A stretch of DNA of 64,000 bases from Prorocentrum cordatum (GCA_963575745.1 CAUYUJ010019625.1:111189-175188), one strand, 5' to 3'. Positions 23,620-34,850 are shown, numbered from the stretch's first letter. Made by a program: numbers and translations. The notes: generated by a model from the letters alone, not told the origin.

Positions 23620-24217
23620 TTACCAAAATCGACAGCACCATCATCATCAGCAGCATTGCCATCACAATCATCATCAGCAACATCAACACAATCGTGATCG
23701 TCATCATCATAATCATCATATGCATCAGCATCATCAGTCATTATCAGCATCATCATCACCGTCACCGTCATCGTCATCGTAATCATGATCATTATCATCA
23801 TCAGCATCAGGATCATGGTCATCATCATCAGCAGCAACAGCAGCACCATCGTCGTCATCACTATCTGCATCACCCTCATCATTATCATCATCGTCATCAT
23901 CATCATCGTCGTCGTCGCTTCTGTCGTCGTAGTCGCATTCGTCGTCATCGTCCTCAGCCGCATCCTCATCGTCATCCTAACAATCCTGATCATCACTTAC
24001 ACTGCCATCATCGCCCCTACCCCCACCCCCACCATCATGATCATGATTGTTACACGCATCATCACCATCAGCATCAACATCAGCGTCAGCAGCATCGACA
24101 GCATCATTGTCATCGTCCTCACCTCCCCAACTACCACCATGGCATCATCGTCAGCAGCCGTATCATGATGATCACCAAAACCACTACCACCACAATCATC
24201 ATCATACTTATCCCCCT

Positions 24218-24248
<31 letters not shown>

Positions 24249-25535
24249 AGCATCATCAGCATCATCATCATCCAGATTATCGTCGTCGGCGTATTGTCCC
24301 TCGTCCTCATCATCAGCATCATCATCCTCATCAGCCTCAGCGTCAGCCTCAGCATCATTATCATCCCCATGGTCGCCCCCCCCCCCCCCAACACCACAAC
24401 CACCACCACCATCAGCCTCGTGATAGGTACCGCCAGCATCATCACCATCAGCATGATCATTATCATCATCATCGTCATCATCAACATCAGCAGCATCGTC
24501 ATCATCATCACCATCGATAATATAATCATCAGCATCATCATCATCAGCCTCGTCATCGTCATCATCCGCATCATCATCATCATCATCAGCAGCAGCATCA
24601 TCATCATCAGCATCAGCATCAGCATCGTCAGAGTCGTCATCGCCATCGCGATCGTCATGATAACCACGAACGCCACCATGTCATCATCAGCAGAATAATC
24701 CTTGTCAATACCACCATCATCGTCATCAGCGTTATCATCATGATCATCATCATCATCATCATCAGCATCATCATCATCATCAGCACAATCAGTGGCATCG
24801 TCACTATCATCATCGTCACCATCGTTATCATCATCAACAACAGTATCATCAACATCAGCATCTTCAGCATCGACATCACCACAGCATCATCATTATTAGA
24901 AGCATCACCACCACCATCAGCATCAGCATCATCATCAGCATCATTATCTTCATCATCGTCATCGTCGTCATCGTCGTCGTATCCGTCGTCATCGTCCTCA
25001 TCCTCATCATCATCCTAATCATCCTCATCATCATCATCATCACCACCATCATCATCCTTAGCACGATCGTCATCGCCCCCACTACCACCACCACCATCAT
25101 CGTCGCCAGCATCATGACCATCAGCATCATCAACATCGGCGTCAGCATCATCGTGATCACCATCGTCATCTTCAGCATCACCACGACCACAATCATCATC
25201 ATCATCATCATCAGCAGCATCATCATTGTCTTCATCATCATCATCAGCATCAGCATCAGCATCATCATCATCATCACCATCATCATCGTCATCATCATCA
25301 GCATCATCATCATGATCAACATCATTATCATTATCCTGAGTAGCACCGCCACTGTCATCATCATCATCATCACCATCATCATCCTCATCAGCATCGTCGT
25401 CCTCATCATCAACAGCATCGTCATCATCACCGTCAGCATCATCATCAGCATCATCATCAACCTCACCGTCATCAACGTCATCATCGACATCGTCATCGTC
25501 ATCGTGATCCTCATCAACACGCACACACGCACATC
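22612..25535. repeat. (CTC)n then 2.8 kb of degenerate (ATC/AGC)n microsatellite
   Basis: A CTC-rich leader to about 22740 is followed by the longest triplet block in the window, with pure (ATC)n runs near 22795-22850 and 23185-23260. Units include ATC, AGC, ACC, GTC and ATT. The frames of 130-440 codons through it are all low complexity. A C9 run interrupts it near 24380. Confidence 0.94.
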
Positions 25536-25587
25536 TGTGCATATTCCTTTATTTCGTACTTCGGCGCAAGTCCACAGACTGTCTCTA

Positions 25588-25640
25588 CAGTGCTCCTCCT
25601 CCTCCTCCTCCTCCCCTTCCTCCTCCTTCTCCTCCTCGTC
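25588..25640. repeat. (CTC)n microsatellite
   Basis: CTC triplets with CCTT interruptions. Confidence 0.9.
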
Positions 25641-25735
25641 CTAACCATCATCATCGTGAAAAAACTGTCCCCCTTCCCCCTTAGCCTGGAGTGGAACGAG
25701 AAGGAAGCAGAGGAGACAGATTCGAAATAGCACCC

Positions 25736-25893
25736 AAGACGACGGCCACGACGACCACGACGACGATGACGACGACGACGACGACGGCGGCGACGACGGC
25801 GCGAAGACGACGCGAAGACGACGACGGCGGCGGCGGCGGCGGCGAGCGACGACGAGCGACAAGGATGAGCGACGAAGACGACGACGGCGACTA

Positions 25894-25926
<33 letters not shown>

Positions 25927-26405
25927 TCAACGTTGACTACCACGAGCGACGACGACGGCGACTCACCACGGCGATGAGCGGCAGCGACGAGCGACGAGCG
26001 GCGGCGACGAGCGACGAGCGGCGGCCAAACGGGGACCGGCCGGGGCTCGCGCGAGGCGCCGCGGGTCCTCCCCGTTGTCGCACCGCCTGCCGCCCCAGCG
26101 ATCTGGTGCTGCCGACCAGCGACGAGCGACGGCCACGACGAGGACGACGACGACGAGGAGGACGAACGCCGACAGCGAGCGACAACGATGTCGGCGACGA
26201 GTGACGGCAACGAGCGACGACAAGCGGCGACGAGCGAGCAACGACGACGACGACGAGTGACGACAGAAACGACGAGGAGGAGCGACGAGCGACCAGGAGC
26301 AAGTGGCGACGACGACGACGACGACGCCGCACGACGAGCACCGACGAAGACGACGAGAGAGGACGAACAGGACAAGGACGACAAGGACGAGCGACGACAA
26401 AAATA
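25736..26405. repeat. (ACG)n and GCGACGA-rich degenerate repeat
   Basis: Begins as (ACG)n triplets, then becomes a loose mixture of GACGAC, GAGCGACGA and GGCGACG. Only the plus strand carries the G/A-rich form. Asp/Glu/Arg frames on plus and Ser/Val/Arg frames on minus are artefacts. Confidence 0.85.
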
Positions 26406-26497
26406 AGGAGGCTGAATTCGAAGCCATTTGAGCGCAAGGGGTTCGGCAGCTGCAGCTACCCCCCTTACGGTTCTGCTTCTCCTACCTCGAAGCCAAG

Positions 26498-26706
26498 GTC
26501 GGCGATTCCGAAGGGTGTGGTTTGCAAAGGGTGTAGTTTGCAACCAGCACCTTGAGAGGCACCCTGGGGGGCGGGCGAGGACCTCCACAGAGCTCTCCGT
26601 CGGGCCCCGAGGAGGCCCGACGAGGACAGTGTCGTGCCCCCCAGGCCCCGACGGTGCCGATCGTAAACCACACCCCGGCGTAACCATACCCTTTGTAGTC
26701 GCCGAC
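26498..26706. mobile_element. TIR element family E, copy 1
   Basis: About 209 bp. The left end has GTCGGCGATTCCGAAGGGTG then TGGTTTGC; the right end has the reverse complement, GTAACCATACCC then TTTGTAGTCGCCGAC. The interior matches 29317-29497 (GGGCGAGGACCT, CCCCGAGGAGGCCCGACGAG, GTGCCCCCCA). Non-coding. Confidence 0.82.
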
Positions 26707-26870
26707 AAGAGCACTTTCCAATCGCAGTCCATGGTCCCGGGTTGGCACCGCGGTGCGCGGCGGGCACCTGCGCGGCTGCCGAGATCGAGCGGCGAACCTC
26801 GCCCTGGAGCTGGACGCCGCGGGCCGCGGCGCCGGCGCGCCCGTGCCAGGGGCAGCTCGAGCAGACTCCA

Positions 26871-27144
26871 CGCGAGGCTCAAGGCGGGCGTGTCCCCCCA
26901 CAGGGGGATCTTCGACGGAAAAAAAAATCCCCCCCAGAAAAAAACAAAAAATAGTCCAAAAATGCTTTAAATATTTAAATCGGTAAAAAGCAAAAAATCC
27001 AAAACATATAAAATAGTCGAAAAATAGTCTGGGTGCTATTTTTGTAAACTATTTTTTGACCTTTTTGGGGGGTATTTCTGGGGTATTGCTTATTTTTCGT
27101 CGAAGTTCCCCCTGTAGGGGGACACGCCCGGCTCTACGCAGGGC
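26871..27144. mobile_element. MITE family A, copy 5 (long sub-family)
   Basis: The element spans 26879-27136 (258 bp). It begins TCAAGGCGGGCGTGTCCCCC and ends GGGGGACACGCCCGGCTCTA. Flanking octamers CGCGAGGC and CGCAGGGC agree at six of eight positions. The interior is very AT-rich with repeated ATAGTC and is shared with 2279-2460. Confidence 0.85.
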
Positions 27145-27287
27145 GGGCCGACGTCCGCCTCGGGCTGCAGGACGGCCTCAGGAGAGGGTCGGGCGCTCGG
27201 TCGCCAGGCGGCTCCAGGGCTCGCGAGGCGCCGGGGGCGGGCTCGCGCCGGGCGCGGCGCCCGCGGCGCTCCCTGACTCAAGGCGCC

Positions 27288-27415
27288 CGGGGAGACACAA
27301 ATAGGCAGACACAAATAGACAGACACAAATAGACAAACAGACAATAGACAGCAGATAGGCAAATTGACAAATAGACAAATAGAGAGATAGACAAATAGAC
27401 AAACTGTTTTTGTTT
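27288..27415. repeat. (ACAAATAG)n octamer minisatellite
   Basis: Variants of ACAAATAGAC and CAGACACAAA repeat through about 120 bp. Confidence 0.9.
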
Positions 27416-27699
27416 GATCCGCGGGTCGAGAGCGCACCTCTTCCGGTCGAAGCTGAGCGGGCCGCGCGAAGCTTGAGTCAGGCGGAGAAGAGGGGGGAGG
27501 AAGCGGCGGAGCCTCAGAGCGAGGCCGAGAGGAGGAACAGCCTCGGATACAGGCGGTGCCGAAGCCGAAGTTCTTGCAAAGGGACGCCCAGGGAGACACA
27601 AATAGACGAACACAAATTCTGGGGTATTGCCCTCCGCGGCCCAGTGTCGCCCATCCTTCCTTGGGGATCTGCCCTTGCTCGCGTCCGTGGCTACTTCCC

Positions 27700-27980
27700 C
27701 TCCCGACCGACACCGGCGCTGGTCAAAGCGGCGCTGGGCACTCGGGTCGGGCGAAAGGGGGGGATAGCAAAGGGGGGGGAGTGAGAATCAGCTCACGTAG
27801 CTAATTTTCCCGGCCCCGGAGGCGGCCATGTATCGAGGAATGGGCCCCTCGGTGAGGCCGAAACCAGCTGCATGCAGCATATTTCGTAACCCCCCCTTTC
27901 CCAATCCCCCCCTTTCGCCCGGCCCGATATTTGCCCTCCCGGCCAGCACCGGCGCTGGTCAAAGCGGCGCTGGGCACCCT
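27700..27980. repeat. Direct repeats of about 42 bp flanking an inverted repeat
   Basis: The block CACCGGCGCTGGTCAAAGCG then GCGCTGGGCAC lies at about 27711-27741 and again at about 27947-27977. Just inside the pair, CGGGCGAAAGGGGGGG (about 27748) faces its reverse complement CCCCCCCTTTCGCCCG (about 27906-27921). A TIR insertion bordered by a long duplication would look like this, but so would local duplication. Confidence 0.7.
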
Positions 27981-28009
27981 CAACAAGGCCACGCGAGACA
28001 AGGGCAGTG

Positions 28010-28176
28010 ACTACCTACCAGACCACCCCAACCCAACCCGAAGACCCGAATTTCGGGTTGGGGGGGGGGGGTAAGGGTTCCACATGTGTTTTCTAGATGT
28101 TTCCCGACCCCCCCCCACTGGAAATCGAGGGTAAATCTGAGCCCTCGGGTTGGGTTGGGGTGGTTTGGTGGGTGGT
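28010..28176. mobile_element. TIR element family L
   Basis: 167 bp. The left end is ACTACCTACCAGACCACCCC then AACCCAACCCGA; the right end is TCGGGTTGGGTTGGGGTGGT then TTGGTGGGTGGT, an inverted repeat of about 30 bp with few mismatches. A second short palindrome (CCCGAATTTCGGG) sits inside. Single copy in this window. Confidence 0.75.
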
Positions 28177-28294
28177 GAGGCAGGACGTGGGCCGGCTGGG
28201 GTTCGGACAGGTCGGGGGCCTCTGAGAGCCCGTGGGGCCGGGAGAGGCGCGCGAATGCCGCCGCGGTCAGCACCAGAGCGCGCCGAGAGCACTG

Positions 28295-28470
28295 CAGTCG
28301 GGGCGTTGACCCAAGGAACCCTAAATAAGGAAGGAGGCCCCTTTTCCCCACAAGCTAAACTTCGCTTTCCGGTCGAAAACATCAGGAACACCCGAGGCGA
28401 GCTGTGAAACACTTCAGGAACGCGGAGCCCCTCCCCAACCAAAAGGGTTCCTTCTTCAGGGCCCCGACTG
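28295..28470. mobile_element. TIR element family D, copy 2
   Basis: 176 bp, the same length as copy 1. Ends are CAGTCGGGGCGTTGACCCAA and CTTCAGGGCCCCGACTG. Long identical stretches with copies 1 and 3. Confidence 0.88.
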
Positions 28471-28639
28471 TAAGGATGCAAGGGCCGTGGAGGGCCATGT
28501 CGACACTCTGCGAGCGGGGCGCGGCCAGCGAAAGCGGCCAAGGATGGGCCGAGGGGAGAGGCTACAAGGGAAGCCTTGGAAAGTCGCTCATCCTGAACTG
28601 TGCGGGTTGACTGTACCCGCGCGCGCCCCATGGCGGGCC

Positions 28640-28932
28640 TGGGCTGGCACCGCCGGGATTGCGAATCTTCCGGGTCGGCGTGCGTCGCCGCGCGTGTGGC
28701 CCACGGGGCCGCAAAACAGGCAGGGCGAAACATGAAGAAAGAAGCGGCAGCGCCGGCGCGCGCGCTGCAGGGGCCCGCTGCGCCCAGGAATGGACGAGCG
28801 CGTTCCACTACTCGCACAGTAACTACCCGCAAATGGCCTGGATCCGCCGCGAGGGATCTACGATAAATTACGTCGAAGCAGACATGTGTTTTTCGGACGT
28901 TTACGAGCAGGCACCTTGCGAGTAGCGGAACG
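28640..28932 (+). other. Family J block, protein-like, copy 1
   Basis: Shares a region with 50095-50392. The plus-strand translation contains WTSAFHYSHSNYPQMAWIR here and STSALHYSRSDYSKMARIR there. Both the DNA and the peptide frame are conserved through the core. The remainder aligns loosely. It could be a fragment of an element or host gene; I recognise no domain. Confidence 0.5.
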
Positions 28933-29316
28933 CGCTCGGTGAAGGAAGAGAGGACTGGCCCTGGAGCGCACCGAGCCGGAATCGGCAGCGCACCGCGGAC
29001 AGATTGGCCATGGGCGCCCCCGATGGCGACGCCGCACGGTCCTGGGCGGAGGGGGGGGGCTGCCAGGGCCCCTGGCGGCGATCGGTGGGCGCTCGGGAGT
29101 CGATGCGTCCATCCCTGGGGCCTGTCCCCCCCAACGTTGCCCCTGCCTCCCGCACCCTCCCCCACCCTGCACTGGGAAGACCGGCATCCAGACCGCCTCG
29201 GAGCGCTCGGCTGAGACCGCGACGGCGTCCGCGCCACGCCCCCCGCCCGCGCAAGCCCCGACGTGCGTGGCGTCCTTCTCCCTCCGCGGCCGCCCTCTTG
29301 CCTCGTCCCCGCCTCG
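28933..29316. other. GC-rich spacer
   Basis: Nothing recognised. Reading frames are Arg/Pro/Gly-rich. Confidence 0.5.
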
Positions 29317-29497
29317 TGCGGCGGCTCCGACGGGTATGGTTTGCAGAGGGTGTGGTTTGCAGCCCGCACCCTGGGGGGGGCGGGCGAAGACCTCGACAGA
29401 GTTCTCTGCCACGCCCCGAGGATGCCCGACGAGGGCAGCGTGGTGCCCCCCAAGCCCCAACGGCGCAGATCGCAGACCGCACCCCGTAGTCGCCGAC
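29317..29497. mobile_element. TIR element family E, copy 2
   Basis: About 181 bp. The left end has GGCTCCGACGGGTATGGTTT; the right end has CAGACCGCACCCCGTAGTCG then CCGAC. The outer ends match copy 1 better than the inner right arm, which is partly deleted. Confidence 0.78.
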
Positions 29498-29524
29498 TCT
29501 TACATCGGGCTGAAGTTGCGAGAA

Positions 29525-29664
29525 CAGAAGAAGAAAAAAACCATAATCATAAACGTTTGCCGCTCCGCGCGGATTTCTTGGATCTGCGCTGGGCCCCCCT
29601 CCCCGGCGCGCGGAGGTCCGCGCGGAGCGCTCAAAGTTTTATGCGTATGGCGTTTCTTCTTCGA
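29525..29664. mobile_element. Foldback element family C, copy C (internally deleted)
   Basis: 140 bp. It starts CAGAAGAAGAAAAAAACCAT and carries CCGCTCCGCGCGGATTTCTT. The right arm (CGCGCGGAGCGCTCAAAG, then CGTTTCTTCTTCG) begins early, so the central GC palindrome and part of the right arm are missing. It groups with copy A. Confidence 0.8.
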
Positions 29665-29807
29665 GACGACTGCGGTGGACCCAGCCCCTCGCGCCTGAAG
29701 AAGGCCACGCGGCCTCCCGCCAGGTAGATGCCGGCGCGCCCGCGGAAAGGGCGGCCGTGGAGCGCCTGCGGGGGAACCGCCGCGAGAAGTGCGGCGCCAA
29801 GGGAGCC

Positions 29808-29945
29808 TGACCTCCTCCTCCTCCTCCTCCTCCTCCTCCTCCTCCTCCTCCTCCTCCTCCTCCTCCCTTCCCGCCCCATCCTCCGCCTCCTCTTCCTTCT
29901 CCTCCTCTTCCTCCTCCTGCTCCTCCTCCTGCTCCTCGTCCAAGA
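29808..29945. repeat. (CTC)n microsatellite
   Basis: Pure CTC for about 65 bp, then degenerate TCCTCC/CTGCTCC. Confidence 0.93.
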
Positions 29946-29999
29946 CTTTCCTCACAACAACTCCTCCCTGTCGCACACCCAGACGTGATGGACGGCGGG

Positions 30000-30600
30000 C
30001 CGAGCACTTCAGATTCTGAAGCTTGAAGAATGTGGCTATCGCCCTAGCGCCGTGCACATGCGTGTCAAAAGTGTGCAACAGCTTCGCGGATGGAGGGCGG
30101 GTCGTTTCCAAACTGTGGCGCTCGCCGCAGCGACGAGCAGATTCGTCTTAAAGTGTGCCGCAGGTTCACGGATGGAGGTCGGCTCCATCTAAAGGGTGTG
30201 GCTCTCGCCTTAGCGCCGTGCACATGCGTGTTAAAAGTGTGCAACAGCTTCACGGACAGAGGGCGGGCCGTCTCCAACCTGTGGCTGTCGCCTTCGCGCC
30301 GCACACATGCCTTTAACAGTTTGCAAGAGCTTTAAGGATGGAGGGCAGTTCCTTATCAACATGTGGCACCCGCCTTGGCGCCGCGCACGCTCGTCTTAAT
30401 GCTTCAAACAGTTTCAAATATTCGTGTGGTCGAAAGCCCAGGGATGGTGTTCTGGCACCATTTAGGGCTGTCGGGACGCAACAGTAAAGTTGATGCGCAA
30501 GGCTGAAGTCCCAACATTGATATACTGGCACAGTTTAGGATTGCCAGAACGAAACACACAAATTGATCCGCGGCGTCAAAATCCCGGGAACAGTGCTTTA
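30000..30600. repeat. Degenerate 83-bp tandem repeat, about seven copies
   Basis: The stretch resembling CGTGTCAAAAGTGTGCAACA recurs near 30061, 30145, 30228, 30310 and 30393, spaced about 83 bp. Two more diverged units at about 30440-30600 share CTGGCACCATTTAGG / CTGGCACAGTTTAGG. Confidence 0.75.
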
Positions 30601-30930
30601 GCACGATGGGGATTCTCAAAAGGTTGTCTTCTATTGGGCCACTTCCCAGAATGAAATACATTCTTAGGCACCTATGATGAGGGACCCTAGAAGGAGCGTT
30701 TAATACAACATCATCGATGCGCATTGGACTTACACTGGTCCTCCTCCTCCTCCGCCTCAACCTCCCCCTAGTCCTCCCACCATTGTTATCATAAACTATG
30801 GGCTGAGTCGCTCCGTAGCAAAGAAGTCCAATTACAGTTTCCTGGTCTGCCACTATAAATTTCTCTCGGCGGTCGAGTGCAGCGACTGCCGGTGGCGAAC
30901 ACACATGCACACACTGCTAACAGGAATCCT
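30601..30930. other. Spacer before the 280-bp satellite
   Basis: Mixed sequence with a small CCTCC run near 30740. Nothing recognised. Confidence 0.5.
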
Positions 30931-33240
30931 ACAAGGAGGTGTTACACAAGCGCCGACGTAGAGACCAACGGCCACTCACAAAACATGCGACTGTCTGAGT
31001 CATGCCCCATCTCCTCACGCTGATCTCAGAGGTGCATTGAAGATTCCGATTGCAGCACTTCGCCACATGGTCAGGGACAGACGAGAGCATCATCAATGGA
31101 AAGCGAGGCAGTGGGCGCAAAATCTGTCAACTCAAATGCACTGAATCTTCGATGTAATGGATCCTCATCCATATCAAGATGGACTGATTACGGGAGAAGC
31201 CCCGTCGGGCGTGTCACAGAACCTTCTACATGAAATTATGTCCCCCACCACTCACGAAAGAGAGTGCACACCAGCGCCGACACAAAGGCCAACGGCCATT
31301 CACAAAACATGCCACTGTCTGAGTCACGCCCCATCTCCTCGCGCTGGTCTCAGAGGTGCATTGAAGATTCCGGTTGCAGCACTTCGCCACAGGGTCAGGG
31401 TCAGAAGAGGGAGCTCGTGGTATCATCAGTGGCCGGCGAGGCAGCGGGCGCAAAATCTGTTAACTGCAATCCACTGAACCTTCGATACGATCGTTGCAGA
31501 TCCATAGCAAGATGAACTCGCGTGAGAAGCCACATCGGGCAGATCACAGAACCTCCCCGAAACAAAGGCCAACGGCCATTCTCGAAACATGCCACTGTCT
31601 GAGTCACGCCCCATCTCCTCGCGCTGGTCTCAGAGGTGCATTGAAGATTCCGGTTGCAGCACTTCGCCACAGGGTCAGGGTCAGAAGAGGGAGCTCGTGG
31701 TATCATCAGTGGCCGGCGAGGCAGCGGGCGCAAAATCTGTTAACTGCAATCCACTGAACCTTCGATACGATCGTTGCAGATCCATAGCAAGATGAACTCG
31801 CGTGAGAAGCCACATCGGGCAGATCACAGAACCTCCCCGAAACAAAGGCCAACGGCCATTCTCGAAACATGCCACTGTCTGAGTCACGCCCCATCTCCTC
31901 GCGCTGGTCTCAGAGGTGCATTGAAGATTCCGGTTGCAGCACTTCGCCACAGGGTCAGGGTCAGAAGAGGGAGCTTGTGGAGTCATCAATGGCCAGCAAG
32001 GCAGCGGGCGCAAAATCTGTCAACCGAAAGGCCCTGAGCCTTCGATACGATCGATGCCGATCAAAAGCCAGATGGACTCACGTGAGAAGCCACATCGGGC
32101 AAGTCACAGAAGCTGCCCGACAGAAAGGCCAACGGCCATCCACAAAACGTGCCACTGTCTGAGTCATGCCCCATCTCCTCGCGCTGGTCTCAGAGGTGCA
32201 ATGAAGACTCCGGTTGCAGCACTTCGCCACAGGGTCAGGGTCAGAAGAGGGAGCTTAGAGTTTCATCAATGGCCAGCGGACCAGCGGGCGCAACATCTGT
32301 CAACTGCAATTCACTGAACCTTCGATACGATCGATGCCGATCCATAGCAAGATGGACTCGCGTGAGAAGCCACATCGGGCAATTCAGAGAACCTCCCCGA
32401 CACAAAGACCAACGGCCATTCACAAAACATGCCACTGTCTGAGTCACGCCCCATCTCCTCGCGCTGGTCTCAGAGGTGCATTGAAGATTCCGGTTGCAGC
32501 ACTTCGCCACAAGGTCAGGGTCAGAAGAGGGAGCTTGTGGTATCATCAATGGCCAGCGAGGCAGCGGGCGCAACATCTGTCAACTGCAATCCACTGAACC
32601 TTCAATACCATCGATGCCGATCCATAGCAAGATGGACTCGCGTGAGAAGCAACATCGGGCAAGTCACAGAACCTCCCCGACACAATGGCCAACGGCCATC
32701 CACAAAACATGCCACTGTTTGAGTCATGCCCCATCTCCTCGCGCTGGTCTCAGAGGTGCATTGAAGATTCCGGTTGCAGCACTTCGCCACAGGGTCAGGG
32801 TCAGAAGAGGGAGCTTGTGGAGTCATCAATGGCCAGCAAGGCAGCGGGCGCAAAATCTGTCAACCAAAAGGCCCTGAGCCTTCGATACGATCGATGCCGA
32901 TCAAAAGCCAGATGGACTCACGTGAGAAGCCACATCGGGCAAGTCACAGAAGCTGCCCGACATAAAGGCCAACGGCCATCCACAAAACGTGCCACTGTCT
33001 GAGTCATGCCCCATCTCCTCGCGCTGGTCTCAGAGGTGCATTGAAGATTCCGGTTGCAGCACTTCGCCACAGGGTCAGGGTCAGAAGAGGGAGCTTGTGG
33101 TATCATCAGTGGCCAGCGAGGCAGCGGGCGCAACATCTGTCAACTGCAATCCACTGAACCTTCAATACCATCGATGCCGATCCATAGCAAGATGGACTCA
33201 CGTGAGAAGCCACATCGGGCATGTCACAGAACCTCCTACA
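30930..33240. repeat. 280-bp satellite, eight copies
   Basis: The anchor ACTTCGCCACA occurs at 31057, 31381, 31661, 31941, 32221, 32501, 32781 and 33061: one spacing of 324 and then six of exactly 280. The conserved core reads CTGGTCTCAGAGGTGCATTG, AAGATTCCGGTTGCAG, ACTTCGCCACAGGGTCAGGG, TCAGAAGAGGGAGCT. Copies anchored at 31941 and 32781 share private variants (TGGAGTCATCAATGGCCAGC and the CAAAAGCCAGATGGACTC stretch), which suggests an 840-bp higher-order unit. Frames on both strands are open across unit boundaries, but I see no gene. Confidence 0.95.
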
Positions 33241-33409
33241 AGGAAATTATAGCCGGAGTGCAGTATCCCCAAACAGTGTTTTTAAACCCACTGCGGTTTC
33301 CAAGGTCGATTGCGTGTCCGTCCAGTGCGGGCTGGCATGGCATGTTAGAACATGATAGCATGTGTGACGCATGCCTATCAGGAAGCTAACGCTAGAGGGT
33401 GTCGTCCCT

Positions 33410-33456
33410 CCTTCTCCTCCTCCTCCTCCTCCTCCTCCTCCTCCTCCTCCTCCTCT
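33410..33456. repeat. (CTC)n microsatellite
   Basis: About 45 bp of CTC/CCT triplets. Confidence 0.93.
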
Positions 33457-33469
33457 TCATCCCGAACGG

Positions 33470-33648
33470 CATCTCGGAGCCCAGAGTTGCGAGGATGTCT
33501 CCAGCGTAACGGGCTGGACCACCTCGCGCGCGGCATCTCGGACCCCAGATTTGCGACGATGTCTCGGGCGAAACGTACTGCGAGGAAGTCTCAGGCGAAA
33601 CGGGCCGGACCACCTCGAGCGCGGCGTCTCAGAGCTCCGAGTTGAGGG
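33470..33648. repeat. 64-bp satellite, part 1
   Basis: Three diverged units containing GCGAGGATGTCTC, ACGGGCTGGACCACCTCGCG and GCGGCATCTCGGA. The same family resumes at 34040. Confidence 0.85.
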
Positions 33649-34020
33649 GGCCTCCTGGGGCCTCCTGGGGCCTCCTGGGGACCTCCTGGGGCTTCCTCCT
33701 GGGCCTCCTGTGGCCTCCTGGACCCCACCTGGGGCTTCCTGAAGCCTCTTGGGGCTCCCAGGCTGGGATAACTAACATGTGGCCGTCTGGGCCCCCCAAA
33801 ATTGGGGGGGGGGGGGGGCACAAGAGCAGGAAAAATCAACGAATCGGCACCGGATGTGTATTAACTTGACACGTTCTGATAGGGGGCCTCCTGAGGCCTC
33901 CCGGGAGCCTGCTGGGAATCTCTCCTGGGGACCCCTGGGGTCTGTCCTGGGCGTCCTGCGGCCTCCTAAGGTCTCTGGGGCCTCCTGGGGCTCCCAGGGT
34001 CCCAGGAGGGATATGTAACA
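33648..34020. repeat. Decamer minisatellite (CCTCCTGGGG)n with G15 run
   Basis: CCTCCTGGGGCCTCCTGGGG and variants fill about 33648-33770 and 33885-34005. A 15-base G run lies near 33804-33818. It interrupts the 64-bp satellite, so it is either a later expansion or an insertion. Confidence 0.88.
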
Positions 34021-34039
34021 TGTGGTCTTCTGGGCCCCC

Positions 34040-34850
34040 AGGCTGGACCACCTCTTGCGCGGCATCTGGGAGCTCAGAGTTGCGAGAATGTCTTGTGCGA
34101 AACGGGCTGGACCAACTTGCCCACCGCATCTCAAAGCTCAGAGTTGCGAGGATGTCTCAGGCGAGACGGGCCTGACCACCTCGTGCAGGGCATCTCAGAG
34201 CTCAGAGTTTGGGCGGCATCTTGGGGCTCAGAGTTTGGAGGATGTCTCAAGCGAAACGGGCCGGACCACCTCTCCGGCAGCATCAGAGAGCGCAGAGTTG
34301 CGAGGATGTCTCAAACAAAACAGGCCGGACCACCTCGCGCACGGCATATCAGGGCGCAGAGTTTCGAGGATGTCTCAGGCGAAACGGGCCGGACCACCTC
34401 TTGCGCGGCATCTCGGAGCCCAGAGTTTCGAGGATGTCTCAGGCGAAATGGGCTGGACCACCTCTTGCGCGGCATCTCAAAACTCAGAGTTTCGAGGATG
34501 TCTCAATCGAAAAGCGCCAGACCAACTCGCGCACGGCATCTCAGAGCTCAGAGTTTGGAGGACGTCTCAGACGATACGGGCCCGACCACCTCTCGCGCGG
34601 CATCTGGGAGCTCAGAAATTGGAGGATGTCTGAGGCGAAACGGGCCGGACCACCTCTCGCGCGGCATCTGGGAGCCCAGAGTTTCGAGGATGTCTCAGGC
34701 GAAACGGGCCGGACCACCTCTTGCGCGGCATCTGGGAACTCAGAGTTTGGAGGATGTCTCACGCGAAATGCCCAATCCCGGACAACTCAGAAACGAGAAT
34801 TGCGAGGATGTCTCAGGCGAAACGGCCCGGACCACCAAATTGTTTTGAGA
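34040..34850. repeat. 64-bp satellite, part 2, about twelve copies
   Basis: The unit contains CGAGGATGTCTCAGGCGAAA, CGGGCCGGACCACCTC, GCGCGGCATCT and a GGAGC.CAGAGTTT end. GAGGATGTCTC starts at 34366 and 34430, giving the 64-bp period. Since 64 is not a multiple of three and the unit has no plus-strand stop in any frame, all three plus frames are open for 600-750 bp. They translate into the same rotating peptide. Confidence 0.93.

Noticed and set aside
31401-33389. Repeated 60-127 codon frames in the 280-bp satellite, on both strands
   Set aside because: The unit length (280) is not a multiple of three and frames end at unit boundaries. Similarity between copies is that of the DNA, with no sign of codon-level constraint by eye.
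34040-34850. CRISPR-like periodic repeat
   Set aside because: Units are contiguous with no unique spacers, in a eukaryotic genome. It is a satellite.
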